Counted from the stretch's first letter, positions 32,801 to 45,538 are shown. The stretch: DNA of 64,000 bases from Multifurca ochricompacta (GCA_022496185.1 WTXG01000013.1:421246-485245); one strand, 5' to 3'. The notes: a model not told the origin generated them from the sequence alone. Program-made: numbers and translations.

Positions 32801-33573
32801 AAGCACGGGGTGCTACAGATATGGCGAAATCGATATGCCCCGCCCCATTCACTATATCCAAGAACTCGCGCACATCGGCAACAACGGCAAAAAAACCAAC
32901 ACTGGCAATTTTTTTCGCGCACGGCAGATCGAACTTTTTACTTTACTTAACTCTTTTTTTTTTTTTTACTCTACCATCGGGGCTCAGAAGAGGTCCGAGA
33001 GAGAGTGGCGTATACTGTGATAGAATTGGTTATAGTATGTCCGTCAAATGCATGTGTAAGGTGATCAGTCCCGGGATATAAAATGCTGCAAAAACAAAAA
33101 AAACCCTGTCATGTGAATTTCTGAAATCACGGGTGGTGGGGGGAGAGGGGGGGTGGGGGGGGACCAATGAGTGGTATTTTTGATACCCGGTAGGCCATAG
33201 GCTCTTGAGAATGGATTATCCTCAAAGATGTTGATTTTTCATGAACCAGGTCCCCCCCTCCCCTTTTTCTGTGTATGTAAGAAGCCGTACGTACGAATTG
33301 CATGTGGAGAAGAGAGACGTGCAGAACTGTAAGAATCGGTATGTATTGTTTGGGTTCGAGTTGGCTGGCCTAACTTTTCTTTTCTTTTCTTTTCTTTTTT
33401 TTTTCTTTTTTCATCCCTCGATGTCCTTTTATCCAAAACAAAAAAAAAAAGGGGGGGAGGAGGGGGGAGGGCCTCCTCTTTTTCATTGGCCTTGGCCTAC
33501 ACCTGACCCCTGCCCTAACCTGGATGAATCAATCAATCAAATCAATTAATGAGGTGTTGTTCGAGCAGCGCGC
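32801..33573. other. Intergenic, low-complexity tracts
   Basis: Contains poly-T, poly-G and G-rich runs (about 33131-33165 and 33450-33472) but no recognisable gene. Confidence 0.4.
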
Positions 33574-33887
33574 TCATGTGATTCGGAAAAGTCGGTCCGG
33601 CAGCCCATTTACCGGGCATATCGGTGTATTCGACAGAGTTAACAAAGGCAAGAACGCTTCGTGAACGGTTGAGGTCATGAAACCTTCAACGCCTTCACAT
33701 CCACCCCTACCTTTGCGTTCACCACTCTGTCCATTAGCGGTAGTTGTAGTGGCGGCAGTGACGGGTGAAGAAGGGCATATGATGGTCTCGATGGGGATAC
33801 CGAAATCCGAGCGATGTTTTAAGAACCGTAGTAAAACATTGCCTTCCACCCCGACACTGTCGTTGATACCTCCGCCTCCGCCGCCAC

Positions 33888-33918
<31 letters not shown>

Positions 33919-35593
33919 AGTGTTACAGCAGCGGAAGATATAGAGGGTTTGTAAGTTGGGTAAGAGCGGAGATGAGGGCGTATTATCTGCGTTCAAGAGT
34001 GCACCTATGATGTCCTCTGGCGTGCTGACGAATAAACGGAGGACTTTCACTGTTGGTAGACAACGGAAGAAACGCGCCCAGGAAGTGCGGAAGAAGCGGC
34101 CCCAGGAGTAAGGGAGTGGGCTAGTAAGCGTGAGTTGCGTCAGGTTAGAGAGGTCGACGTGTACGGATGAGGTTAGGAAAAGGGTGGCAATAGCGTCTGC
34201 TGGGTCAGAGAAAGAGGAATAAGGACAGAGAGATTCGAGGGAAGTGCGGTGGACTCTGACGCTGAAACGCGTTTCGTGGTTGTGTAGACCATGGAAGACA
34301 ATATTGTTTTTAGCCGGTTTACCTGGCGCGTAGTTTGTCGCTTCCAAGTGTAATTCTGTGATCTTCGACGTCGTCGTCGTCGAGTCGAACAGTGTGATGG
34401 AGCGGTGGGAAGGATCGTACAGATCGAAGCCCGAGTATTTTGTAGGGTCTAACAGGAGGAAGAACTGAGTGTTTTCGAGGTTTGGCAGGAGGAGGTGCTC
34501 GAAAAGCTTGACGGTTCCAAGTACGTTATCAAAGACACGCCCTTGGAACCAATGCAACTCTCTAAGTTTACTCAAAGCCACCACAGATCTCGGGGTACAT
34601 TCAAATGTATGAGGGACCGAATCTAAAAGTGCGAGATAGTCCAAGTGCGGGGCGGCCGCCAGGCAGCCAAGCAACGCATCTAAATCAAAGACCCTATCTG
34701 CCAGGGTCAGTGATGTGATGGCAGAAGAGAAGTCCGTTTGGAGCGGTAACGCTCCTCTAAACGTCAGCTGTGTGAGGGATTGCGAATCGTTTAGGAGAGA
34801 GTGGAGAGGTGGTAGTGAGCCGCCACCCCCGTCTCGACTATCATCGGGAAAACCATATTCGATCATGTGAATCGAAAAGTGCTCGAGTAAGGGCATCTTA
34901 AAACCGCACGCGGAGAGCGAGCGATAAAAGTCATAAACGCGATCGCCATAGACGACGATGTGTAAGCGCCGAATGCGGGAAGCATGTGGAGCCACGATGG
35001 AGTGGAACGCCTTGAGGCCGTCCTGACGCATGTAAACCGGGGTGGAGACGTCGAGTGGCATGCTCTTGGATCGCTGCATGAAACATTGTGCGGCTTGGAT
35101 ATCGTCATCTTCACGGATGATGGACCAGAGCGAAGGAGTGGATAGGATGATACTCCTCCATCTCTGGCAAACATGTGATGCGGGGACGACGTGAGCGCCA
35201 GATCCAAGAAAGTCAAATATATGTGCGAGAAGCTCTGTCGGAAGGCGATTGATGGGATGTAAGTGGCTTCTCAGGATGGCGACGTCATGCAAAACACCAG
35301 AGATCAGAGTTTCTGCTTCAGCGAGCTATAGGAACAAGGAAATGTGAAAAACAGTGGGTTTAGAATTTTTTTTTTAATTTTTTGTTTTTTTCTTCGAGGG
35401 TAATGGCAAGGAAAAGAAAAAAAAAACGAACCTCGTTCGCCAATATGGCGCTCGAACTGTAATTCAAGCAAGTCTCTCTCGTATTTGGGAACTCAAAGGC
35501 CAGGGCTCGCGCGAGCCGTAGTACCAAAAGGTGTCCGGTAGAGAAATCAAGACAGGACATTTTAAGATCTGAAGATAGTGTGGGATTAGGCAT
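33574..35593 (-). CDS. F-box protein with leucine-rich C-terminal region
   Basis: Two exons: 35432-35593 and 33574-35325. After a short N-terminus from MPNPTLSSDL comes a helical segment (ILANELAEAETLI) and then the F-box INRLPTELLAHIFDFLG followed by VCQRWRSIILSTPSLW. The rest, about 480 residues, has repeating leucine-rich strands (LTQLTLTSPLPYSWG and LPTVKVLRLFVST). It also has an Asn run of about ten residues followed by a Gly run near 33880-33930. Such proteins bind Skp1 through the F-box and recruit substrates to SCF ubiquitin ligases. They form very large families in Agaricomycetes, and individual targets are unknown. The second exon is one uninterrupted frame of more than 570 codons, without frame damage. 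Confidence 0.88.
33881..33918 (-). repeat. GTT trinucleotide repeat coding polyasparagine
   Basis: A run of GTT on the plus strand (AAC on the coding strand), inside the F-box gene next to GGC/GGA glycine codons. Confidence 0.9.
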
Positions 35594-36857
35594 CTAGAAT
35601 TTTCCATATCATGTACAGGCACCATCTCACCACAAGTAATAAAGATACTTGTACTTGTATGGGGGTGAGCGCACCCCGTATCACGTGGACCAACAGTCGG
35701 GTTTGTTCGGGAGCAATGGAGCGAAAAGAAAAAAAAAAAATGCTTTCGCCTATATTTTCCAGTCAGCCCGAACCTGAACCTGAACCTGAACCTGGAGTTG
35801 ACCCTGAGCCCAAGCCTTGTTGTTCTGGTACACGATGAGCGGTGAGCGAGGTGAGCGACGAGCGATGGAAGTTCGGGGGCCGTTAAGTTTTACGGCACGT
35901 GATCAAGATTGCATTCGAGATCCGCGGACTTATCATCCTTTCTTTTTCTTTTTTTTTTATCCCTTTATCCTTTTATTTTCCTTTCAGATTAGCTGGGTTT
36001 CAGCTCGGTCAACACATTCCCCAGCAGGTGAGTATATTAAAAGCATCCGATGACTATAGCTAGCACCGATCGATATCCATCCAAGTTAATATGAGCGGAA
36101 CAATCGGAACTCGGAACAAAAAAACAAAAAGGCAACTGCCAGATTATAAGATTATAGAGGTGGTCTGCGTTGTCCCCCAAGTTTCGTCCACAATTTAGAG
36201 CGGAATCAAATGCCCCGTGATACCGCCAGAGCCATGCGGAAATCAAACATAACAGCAGATTATAACAGCACAGCAGAACACTCGTCAGCGTCTGTGCGGC
36301 GTTTTCCATGACGACCGCCTCGTCGCGCACCCGAGGCTAGGCAGAGCAGAGTACATATGAATAAGGGCTAGGGTTGAAACCCTGGATTTTCAAAAAAAAA
36401 ATCATGCTGATTGATGATGTGATGAGACAGGTGGGCACGGAGTTGCTGCACTTCCATGTTAGCAACATTTCAAGTCTCTACACATACACAGCAGCATCCA
36501 TCTGACTCGGGTTCTTGGATGTTGTTAGTTCACTCTCGATTCAGTCAAAAGAAATCGCATCTGCGACAGCAAAGCGTTGCGATAGACATGAAATTAAACA
36601 CTGCTTTTTATTTTTCCTGCCTCTTCAACTGTTTTGCCTTTTTAAGTTTCTGACCGTTTCTATGCACACTTTTTAAACCCGGCCGGTGACAGGGTTCAAT
36701 GTCGGTAAGGAAAAATAATACTGCAGAGACTAAAGTAAGCGACCTGAAACGCGCATTTTCTCGGAAGAATGGAGGGCCTTACGAGAGCAAAAATCACGTC
36801 ATGACGAAAGTACATTCCCATTCCCTTGCCCGTGCCCCGCAGACTGCTCTGCTACGC
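35594..36857. other. Intergenic, no gene seen
   Basis: Contains a short AACCTG tandem repeat near 35769-35793 and poly-T tracts. Small open frames on both strands show no domain or signal I can recognise. Confidence 0.4.
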
Positions 36858-37607
36858 CTAAGCTAAGGCAAGCGACAAAGGCGCAACGAGATCATCGGCA
36901 TCATCATGCTGCTGTATCTCCTCCTTCTCCTCCTCCTCCTCCATCTGGACATCCGCGCGTTCCTCCCTCACTGGTGGAGCGTTGTCATCAAGCTCAACGT
37001 TACCGCTACCCATGTTGTCCAACTTCATCACCTCCACCATCCATTTCGCACCTTCTTCCCACCCGACGGCCTCCGCCTCGCCAAGCGGTGAACGGCCAGC
37101 GGCATTTTTTATATCAATCAAGTCTACCCCGGGACCACCCGGAAAATCTACAAGTGCGCGGGCGGTGCCAAATTGGGAGTTGAGTGCGGCCCAGTGGAGT
37201 GCCGTTGAGCCAGAATTATTCTGGGCCGATAGGAGAGAAGAGGGTACGATTGGAAGGAGGATGTTGAGTAGCTCTGTGACGACGCTCCTTCCGAGGTTAG
37301 GGGGTGATTGGTGATTGGTTATATTTAAAAATAAAAATGAAATTATATTGAAAAAAAAAAAAAAGAACACGCGTGGTTTCACGATCATGCACCGCGGATT
37401 AAAAGAAAAGGAATGAAGATTCGGACCCAAGAACTCACCTGTGTGGCCATTGGCAGAGGCCATATGTAGTAGTGTGTTTCCGTGGTCGTCACGAACTTGA
37501 CCGATAAAGTCAGTACCGAAACGGTCGATGAAGGACTTGACATCGTCTATGTCACCGTAGCGACATGACAGAATAAGGTCTTCGGTATCGTCGGGAGAGA
37601 TGGCCAT
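36858..37607 (-). CDS. Small ankyrin-repeat protein, Yar1-like
   Basis: The N-terminus MAISPDDTEDLILSCRYGDIDDVKSFI leads into ankyrin repeats: HGNTLLHMASANGHT, then STALHWAALNSQFGTARALV, then KNAAGRSPLGEAEAVGWEE. The tail is strongly acidic (MQMEEEEEKEE-like, Glu-rich). Size, repeat number and acidic tail match yeast Yar1, the chaperone that carries ribosomal protein Rps3 to the nucleus. One intron of about 150 bases lies between NGHT and SVVTELL. Its donor GTGAG and the best acceptor leave the phase one base short, which may be another missing base at the acceptor side. The Yar1 identity is inferred from architecture only. Confidence 0.75.
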   Translation of the reverse strand: MAISPDDTEDLILSCRYGDIDDVKSFIDRFGTDFIGQVRDDHGNTLLHMASANGHTGEFLGPNLHSFSFNPRCMIVKPRVFFFFFFNIISFLFLNITNHQSPPNLGRSVVTELLNILLPIVPSSLLSAQNNSGSTALHWAALNSQFGTARALVDFPGGPGVDLIDIKNAAGRSPLGEAEAVGWEEGAKWMVEVMKLDNMGSGNVELDDNAPPVREERADVQMEEEEEKEEIQQHDDADDLVAPLSLALA

Positions 37608-38184
37608 GGGTGGATTGAATGATGATAAAGATGATAATGATAATGATGATGATGATGAAAATCAAAAACGAAGCCTAAATGGAGTAAATGCCGGGAACCG
37701 ACTCGGAGCCTTAACCAAACCACACCAACCCAACCCAACCCACCAATATCACTTCATTTCATTTCATTCATCATATCGTTCATTATCATTATATTTATTA
37801 TTATCACCCACACTACTCACTTCACCAAAACCTTACCCTACCCTGACCGCTGACATTGACACTGACGCTGGCGCTGTGCAACCCAACAGCCCCGTGAACT
37901 TGGCCTGGTTCCGTCGGGTGATCCATTTTATTAGCTCAACCTGATGTCCCTTGACAGTTATCGGCATCCGGTCATTCCTATCTCACGCTCTCCCTTAGGC
38001 GCACACCCAAAACTAGATTCAGACCTTGGAGACCATGTGCTCTGGTGATGGAAGGGAATCACCAACGATACTTTAGCCTACTATTATATATATGCTCCTC
38101 TTCATCCATAAACAAGCGCTCTCCCTTTATCTGGGTCCAATCCCCAGATTGTATTCCTAGCAAAACCCTGACCGGTTCGCGAAC
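37608..38184. other. Divergent promoter region with a GAT microsatellite
   Basis: A GAT/AAT-rich microsatellite lies at 37620-37656, followed by AC-rich short repeats. It separates the divergent Yar1-like and seven-helix genes. Confidence 0.45.
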
Positions 38185-40305
38185 ATGTCCCATTCCACTC
38201 CCGCAACTTACCTTGTCTGGTCCCTCTTGTCCTCCTTGGTAAGTGTCTATTTCTTCAGGTTATCAGTTCAAGAATTTGATGATGTATTGCCTTCACTCTG
38301 TGCCTCTGCCCGCTCTCAGTTGGGGATCTTTCTGGTTTATCATTTATGGTGTTTTGACCGCTTCCGATGCTTGCGGTAAGTATCTGTCCTTTGAACATAT
38401 ACCCCCCCCTTTTTGACCATGTCACCAGCTGGAATCAGGGCTCACAAGGCACATTCAAGCGCGTCATGACAGTCCGTGAACCCATCTACACTTGCTTTCA
38501 TCTCGCGCCTTCGTCTTAACAGCGTTTCTGGCAGTACTCGTACTTGCTGAGCGTGCCTCTCACAATTACATACTCCGCTGGTTTCTGCATCATCAAGTAC
38601 ACCGAAGGTTATATAACTTTACCTGGGTTCGGAGGTGAGTCACACTGTCACACCTTTTGGCTTTTTCTTTTCTCCCTCCCAACCCGTACAATCCTAGTCA
38701 TTGCCAGACCTTATCAACTCTGGACCCCTGCGCACAGAGCAGCCATCTTACCGTTGTATCTATGCCTCGCTTGCGCCTGGGGCCTTGAAATGTGAGTCGT
38801 TATCACGTTAATGCTCGTATCCACTCTCAGACAGTTCATCCATTCCATCGCCCGCGCTAACGTACGCGCCTGTCTTCCGACTCCAGGGTTACCCATCTTG
38901 AAGGTAAGGCGCTATCTTTGGGCGTTCCACCTCTCTTCCTCCGCTAAGGAATGAAACGCTGAACCTTGACTTTGACTGGGGTTTTACACCTCCCTATAGA
39001 ATTGTGCTTTTGGCTCTTTGTCGTCAACGCAGGATCGGCACAGACGGATTGGTTTCGTAGTCTGTATTTCAAAACGTGGATCGTTGGCTCTGGCATCGCA
39101 ATTCTTTACATGCCACTGGTGACCGTTCTCACACGATCGGATTTAGTTAAGGTATCGTGTCAACTTTCGACTCGCTACCGAGCAAGGCGGCCGTACTAAC
39201 CACATCATAATAGTGCGAGGCGTACATGTTTCTCGCAGGTAGCTTGGGAAGCCTTTCGCTTACGTTGTGGTTCATCCCCGTATTGTAAGCGCTCCCACAC
39301 CCTTCAGCGCCAAAGTTATCGCACTCACATCGATCTGTAGACACCTCTTCCAACCATTCCTAGGCAATCTGGTTAGTCCACAACATTTTTTTTTCAACTT
39401 GTTTCTAGTGCTAACGTATGCTGGTGAATTCTTCAGCGAAGGGAGGGCGTTGATATGAACACTATCATTCGCCTCACCAAATTCCACGAGCTCAATGTAC
39501 GTAAAGCATGTCCTGGCGTTATCTCGACTTGGTGTCGCTAATCTCCGCCCCACCACCACCACCACTACAGACAATTCGTATCCTCTTTCGCCTTCTCTTT
39601 GCGGTACCACTTTGCATCCTGGCAATCGATGGTATTCGGCCCCATCAGCACGTGAACGACTCGCTGTATGTAGCAACTCATCGTAGCACTCTCTATTTTT
39701 GTCGACTCACACACCTCATTGCCTTTCTGACAGGTTTGCGACTGGTACGTAATTTTTTAAATTAGCCCCGTAAAATGAATATGGATCGGATGTTGATGAC
39801 TGACTGAACTCCACAGAGTTTCTTTCGATGCTCGGCGGGTTCGGGGTTGTAATCTCATCCGGCATGACGCTCGTGGTGCGTTTTCCTGTGTGCTCAGCAA
39901 AGTTACGCCCATGTCTAAAGCACGTGTTCTGTTACACAGATCTTCTTCCCTCGTTCGATAGAGAAAGAGATAGTAGCACATGATGCAGGCATTCGGAGTC
40001 GGGGATTCTTCGGCTCACGAAACCATCTCACTTTTGTCTCGCATGAACAAGAGTTGTACGGGACGTATGACGTGGAGGATATAGGGTTCGACAGCAAGGG
40101 GGTCTCTCCAACTTCAATGCACCCACCCCTCTCTTGCCTGTATACAACCAGAACGTACGGTCACACATACGGAATTACCACACTTACAGATGCATCAATC
40201 ACCAACTACGCCCGGGACTACGACAGCGGTGGAACCTATCCGTCTCGCTCCGAATCGCCGCCCGCCCTCACTCTCGCACGAGACGGTGAAAACCCAGGGT
40301 CATAA
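38185..40305 (+). CDS. Seven-helix integral membrane protein, fungal, function unknown
   Basis: A many-intron gene starts MSHSTPATYLVWSLLSSL. Successive hydrophobic segments include IFLVYHLW, YSYLLSVPLTITYSAGF, AILPLYLCLACAWGLEM, CFWLFVVNAG, IVGSGIAILYMPLV, GSLGSLSLTLWFIPVL, ILFRLLFAVPLCILAI and FLSMLGGFGVVISSGMTLVIFF. About seven helices are followed by a cytoplasmic Ser/Tyr-rich tail ending NPGS. The layout recalls G-protein-coupled receptors, and proteins of this form occur widely in basidiomycetes without assigned function. I see no STE3 pheromone-receptor or rhodopsin signature. Exons join in frame with ordinary short introns; one donor (GTCCGT near 38470) is weak. Confidence 0.65.
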
Positions 40306-42331
40306 TATGGATAGGTTTAATAATCCCGCTACGAAAGTATCGCGGTTGAGACAGAGCTTTCGCTCACCTCACTAATGGGGTACGTCACCCCTACTACTAC
40401 GCCCACCGGGGGTTTTTTTTTTCCGTTGGCTGCTACTGACTTTACTTTTTGGAACTTGCTTGTATTGCTAGGCTAATTTTATATTACCATATACCCAGTG
40501 TTTCACGAGAGTTGGTGATGTTACGATAGGGAAGGTGGGGGGGGTTCAGAAGTTTTGGTGAAAGCGCGATTGTTTGTTCGGAAGGGCGCCGGTTCAAAAA
40601 AGATATATTACAGTCTGGTACTCGTTTCGATTGCGATCATCAAGCTGCTGACCCGTATCATTATTTACACTTACACTTTGTACTCTTTCCTTACTTTTTT
40701 TTTTTACTTTTTTTTGTTTTTCGCTTTATATGCATTACCGGTATATCATCACCCATCACCTTTATCGTAGTCGTCGTGTGTCGTGCAATCTATTGAGTTG
40801 TTTTTTCTGTGTTCCGTTTTACATTCCTCCCCCCCTCCCTTCGATTGGGGCGCACAGGAAATCAAGGGCATAAGACAAGAAGGGCCAGCGAAGCAAATCA
40901 CATCAAATCATATCGGCGTATCAATTAATTGGCCATATAATGCCAATGAGCGCTACGCCACTTTGGGTGCCATCACGATTAGAACAGCATCAACAACAAC
41001 AACAAAATGTCAAATGTCAACACAAAATGTCATCTCACGCTAAAATAAAAAAAAACAAGTTGACAAAAAAAAAAAATTTTTTGGGGTGATATTTTGGGGA
41101 GGGGACAAGACGACATGTGGCCAGGAGAAGTCTTTGTTTTCTCACCTTCACACTTCTTCCCGCGCCACCTAAGTCAGGCCCTCCACCCCCCTTCACTTGA
41201 TTAGATTAAATACTGGTAGGATGAACAAATGAATGAATGACACGTAGAACAACAAAAATCGTAATCCCAAGAAAGCAGAGAGGTACGTATCAATGTGAAA
41301 AAAAAAAGGAGGCTTATGTGATAACAACCAACCGACCAGGATAATTTTTGTTTGGTGTCCTTGCCACGTCACATAACTCACAGGTCAACTCTGGGTGCAA
41401 CCAACTCCATTGGAAGGGTGGACGGACGGAACATTATATATGATGATGAGGAATGGATCGTAACACGGGCGCTGTAATGATCCGTCAGGAGGTCTTGGTC
41501 GAAAATTGAACTGAACTTTTGCTTTTTTAACCCGCTTTGACGTGGATGCATACTGGGGCTGTGTGTGTACAGTATGGTCCCCTCCCCCTCTCACCCTCAG
41601 GCTGTGCAATCGGCGCTGTTCTCGAAAAAAAAAAAAAAGAGGGGGGGGAGGAGGGCACGTCAATCGATCGAATGAGTTTGTTTGAGGCGCTACTACCACT
41701 TTGCTTGTCAGTTTTATCGGTCCCAGCAGCAGCAGAAGAAGAAGAAAAAGACCTCTGACTCAAATCAGAATATCTACCTCGTAACTCTTTTTTTTTCTAA
41801 TTAAATCAACCCGATAGTTTCCATGGCCAAAAGGGTCGGTCCTTCATCGCAGTTGACTTGCTATCAGAACTTCCACGCGTGACAATCAGGATGTGTGGTG
41901 TGGGTGTGTGTAGTTGTTTTAAGATCGATCGACGCTAGCTAGCATGGCATTTGCAGACAATCAGATAATATTGATATGATCGCGGTAAAAATATGCCGCT
42001 TTTTCTGCTCAGCACAGATATCATTCGTAATTGAATAGATTTTGTTGCTTAGCATATAGGCACGCCCCCTTGAGAGAAAAAGTGTCTGTTTGGATTACTT
42101 GGCATTGTTCGCCCTTGAAATATTGTTTGTAAGAGAACACGGCAATCCCGCGTCGTTCACGTCGCGTGATGTAACGAGACGTGTGGCCACTCGACGCGCG
42201 ACCCAGCCAATGGTATGGACGAACACTCTCTAGCGCCGGTTGAACACTCTCCATTAGTCATTGAACTTGGACATTTCTCGTCGCACCAGCCTGCTAAATT
42301 ATTCATTTTCCACGTCGCGTTTTATTGTCCA
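40306..42331. other. About 2 kb intergenic, no gene recognised
   Basis: AT-rich with several long A, T and G runs (for example 41062-41080 and 41625-41652). Open frames are short and lack domains. Two divergent or convergent transcripts may have UTRs here. Confidence 0.4.
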
Positions 42332-42501
42332 ATGCCCAGGAATATCATATATTCTGACGCCTCTGTAGAACCAGAGAGCGAGTCTGAAGCGCTTTCTATT
42401 CTACCAGATGCCGAGGAAGAACATGAAGTAGAGCCTGAGGAAGAGGAAGAGGAGGAAGAAGAAGTTGAGGAGGAGGAAGTTGAGGGTGAGGGTGAAGGTG
42501 T

Positions 42502-42538
<37 letters not shown>

Positions 42539-43695
42539 GGTGGTGGTGGACGATGACGATGACGGGGAGGAAGGCGAAGAGGGTGACGAGGTCATGGATG
42601 AAGGCGAAGAACCAGAAGAGGAGGAAGAAGAGGAAGAGGAGGAAGAAGAACCGGTTGATGATGGTGAGGTGCAGGAGGTGTGTATAGTTTTCCCTCTTTT
42701 CTCCTTTGGATTCTCGTCTAATGCATTATATTACAATAGTCAGACTTGGACGAGTTGTCTTCACCGTCGGCGTCTCCGCCTCCAGCCCAGACAACGCCTT
42801 CCCGCACATCCCGTCTCAAAATCACGCTCAAGCTCCCCACTCAAAAACCTACTCGTATCCGTCGCTCCGTTCACAAGGATAGCGACGTTGAGTCTGAGGA
42901 CGACGAGGATGACCACCCTCGTGGTGGCGAAGCCAAACGACCTCTAACCACGCGTCAAGCTGTCCTTGCGAGTGTAGTTGGATCATCTCACGTTTCGTTA
43001 GGTATGTTCTTTTGTTTCAGCTCACTGTGAGAGAGGGAAGGGACTTTTTTCCCTCCTTTCCCACCTCCCCACCCCGCCGCGGATGACCCTTATTCAAACG
43101 CGCGTCACTGGTACTAGATGAGACTTCACGCAAGAAAAAACAATTGAACGAGGCCGAAATCGCTCTCAGACGTGAAGAGACGGCGCGTAAACGCAAGCAC
43201 CTTTCCGAGAAAAAACTAGAAGATGAGAAGGCGCGCACTCAATCTTCCTTCCCACCCCCTTCTCCCCCTCCCCTCCTCATCCATTTCACACATCTGACCT
43301 TCAACACAACACAGGCAGAGACTATCAATCGTCTCCTCAAGAAGAAATCAGGTACGCGGAATAGGCGAAACGCACTCGCCAGTGCAGAAGATCGTACACC
43401 GGTCACTCAGACGGGGAACGGAACACCGGCAGAGGGTGAGCTCGATGAGGAAGAGAATGTAGATGGTGCGCTCGCGCCTGCAACGGTTGAGGCGGTCGTC
43501 ATCGTCCCGACAAGCTACCGATGGATTTCGACTACGCGACCAGCACTTGACGCACCCCCTGGAGAGAAGAGAATGACCTTATCGTTTTCGGTACCCGCGT
43601 CGTTACTGCCAACGACAACGACGATGACGCATTCGCATTCGCATTCTACCACGCGTGACGCGGATGGAGATTTCAAAATGGAGGGACAGAGGCAA

Positions 43696-43734
<39 letters not shown>

Positions 43735-43902
43735 CGTCAACGTCAACCGTCATCCCCATCACAGGCGGCTCAGGCCGTTTGTGACGTTGACGGTTGTACG
43801 GCCAAGAGGAAGTACAGGCTCGTACGTGACTGGGAGCGCGGAGCGTGCGGAATGGAACACCTACACTTTTTGGAGAAAAAGCAAAGAAAGGTCACTGCAT
43901 GA
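42332..43902 (+). CDS. IES2: INO80 chromatin-remodelling complex subunit Ies2 (PAPA-1 domain)
   Basis: From MPRNIIYSDASVEPESE the protein has a very acidic Glu/Asp region, then a basic stretch (TSRLKITLKLPT). The PAPA-1-like domain follows, with NEAEIALRREETARKRKHL and, after an intron, ETINRLLKKK. It ends with a short zinc-knuckle-like HIT segment (CDVDGCTAKRKYRL, then ACGMEHLHFL). This is the architecture of yeast Ies2 and human INO80B, which bind the Ino80 ATPase and help nucleosome sliding. The acidic region shifts frame once near 42540-42553, just after a GAT microsatellite. One intron (about 43230-43314) would need a GC donor. A polyglutamine run lies near the C-terminus. The stop is at 43900-43902. 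Confidence 0.82.
42500..42536 (+). repeat. GAT microsatellite coding polyaspartate
   Basis: About eleven GAT codons in a row within the acidic N-terminal region of the Ies2-like gene. Confidence 0.95.
43695..43736 (+). repeat. CAA microsatellite coding polyglutamine
   Basis: About a dozen CAA codons followed by CGTCAA variants inside the Ies2-like gene. Confidence 0.95.
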
Positions 43903-44924
43903 GAGAGAGGACACACCCTCTGAGGTTCTTTGGTTTTTTTTTTTTTGGGGGGGGGGGTTGGCGTATTGATTGATCCTCGTCCGTGAGTTTTCTAAAACCA
44001 AAACCAAACTTTTGGTGGAAAACTTAGGACTTTTTTTTTTTGCGAACCTTTCTTTCTTTTTTCAGGGCATCCCCCGATACAAATGGAAATTTGGTTTTCG
44101 CTGGCTTTGGGATGTTCCGACATGGCGTCTCATGGTTCTCGATCCCTTCCCATGCATAAGCTCCTCAACCACCCCACCAATGCACTGAGATCAGATACCA
44201 AACCCTACGGACAAATCGTTATTGTTGTATTATCTGGGGACCAAACCGATTATTAGAGTTTGTTGTATTTGATTTGAGCTATGCGATGCGCCAATCTCGC
44301 AACATGTGTAGCATATCTCGGAACGCGAGATCCCGTCCAAGATCCACCTATGGCGCAAATGTGTTACAGAAGGGGTGCTTGTTGTTAATGCAATATGCCC
44401 TATTTATTGTATGAACTCAAGGAGGAAAAAGTCCAAAGTCCGATACCCTGGGGTACTGTATTTACAGGTTGGTGTGGTGGATACTTTACTTTGTATAGTA
44501 TAGGTTCATATAACAAGGACCAAGATAGCTAGAGCCTAGGGCGGGTAGTAGGTACGGTGAAACCAAAAAATGTAATTCACCCAAAAGCCAAATGCCCGGA
44601 CAAACGACGACAACTGTCTGGCCGCCGGCCCAATGTAAAAAGTCAGCCCTTGACCCGACCAGCTTTTAATGGAATTGAAGAGAGTGTGTTAATAAAAAAG
44701 ATGTTAGGTGCTGATTTATTTGGCTTCAAGCTCAGCTTCAGTTTCCACCGTGTAAGATGAAAATGAACTTCTTCGGTACATCATGGGTGTCCTCGTCGTG
44801 TATATCAGCCGGTCCGGTGTCAGATTCCGGCTCGGGTCGTGAACCACGTACCACAGTGTGCCCTTCTCGTCGCTCGTCGTCGTTCATCGACCATTAGTTC
44901 CAAAGGGAACTACTCGAGAAAAGG
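43903..44924. other. Intergenic, no gene recognised
   Basis: Holds T-runs and a G10 run at about 43950, then ordinary spacer. Nothing else supported. Confidence 0.4.
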
Positions 44925-45538
44925 ATGTGGTAAGCTTAAAGGTGTTTATAAGCTTTCACTAGATGCTAGTGCTGACCTTCGTATAATAATAAAGTAAACA
45001 CGTTTTGAATGCACAGGTCTCCATCCGTGCACCTTGCTGCAAGCAGTGGTTTGATTGCTCCGAATGTCACGCTGAGAATCAGACACATCCACTAGCACGA
45101 ACCACGGAGATGACCTTCGTCTGCAAAAAGTGTAAGAAGGCCTTTCGGAAAGATATGACAGCGTATGAAGAGAGTGACGAGTATTGCCCACACTGCGATA
45201 ACCATTATGTGAGCTCCGCTTCCGTCGAAAAACCAACTTTAAAAAACACTTATGCTGCTGGCTGACAATATATATAATATATGATATCCCCTCATCATTT
45301 TTGATAGGTCATCGATGCGAAGACACCACAGGCTGTTATCGGGATCGAGGGAGAGGATGCACGCGTCGATGCACGGTATGATCGCCCCCTTCGCGTCACG
45401 CTTATGCAACTGAATTTTGAGAAACACACACTTTTTTTTTAAATTTTTTTTTACTTAAGACTTCTGAAGGATGAGAGGGTGAATTCGGATGGCTCACGAT
45501 CTTTATTTAAACAAGATATTTCTGACCGCCTTGGATAG
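44925..45538 (+). CDS. CHY-type zinc-finger protein
   Basis: The first coding exon appears to be only five bases (44925-44929). The intron 44930-44994 (GTAAGC...AAG) then restores MCKHVLNAQVSIRAPCC. The CHY zinc finger continues with KQWFDCSECHAENQTHPL, the CxxC pair FVCKKCKKAF and YCPHCDNHY, giving about nine zinc ligands. Later exons give VIDAKTPQAVIGIEGEDARVD and end SLFKQDISDRLG at 45536-45538. CHY proteins include yeast Hot13, which keeps small Tim proteins zinc-free in the mitochondrial intermembrane space. Small basidiomycete members like this one resemble it, but the role is inferred. Spliced exons are all in frame. Confidence 0.85.

Noticed and set aside
33574..33943. Plus-strand Leu-rich open frame opposite the F-box gene
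   Set aside because: It is the complement of the Asn-coding GTT repeat in the F-box gene.
38185..40305. STE3 pheromone receptor
   Set aside because: Seven helices are present, but I see none of the STE3-type motifs, and the cytoplasmic tail and intron plan do not help. Left as an unknown membrane protein.
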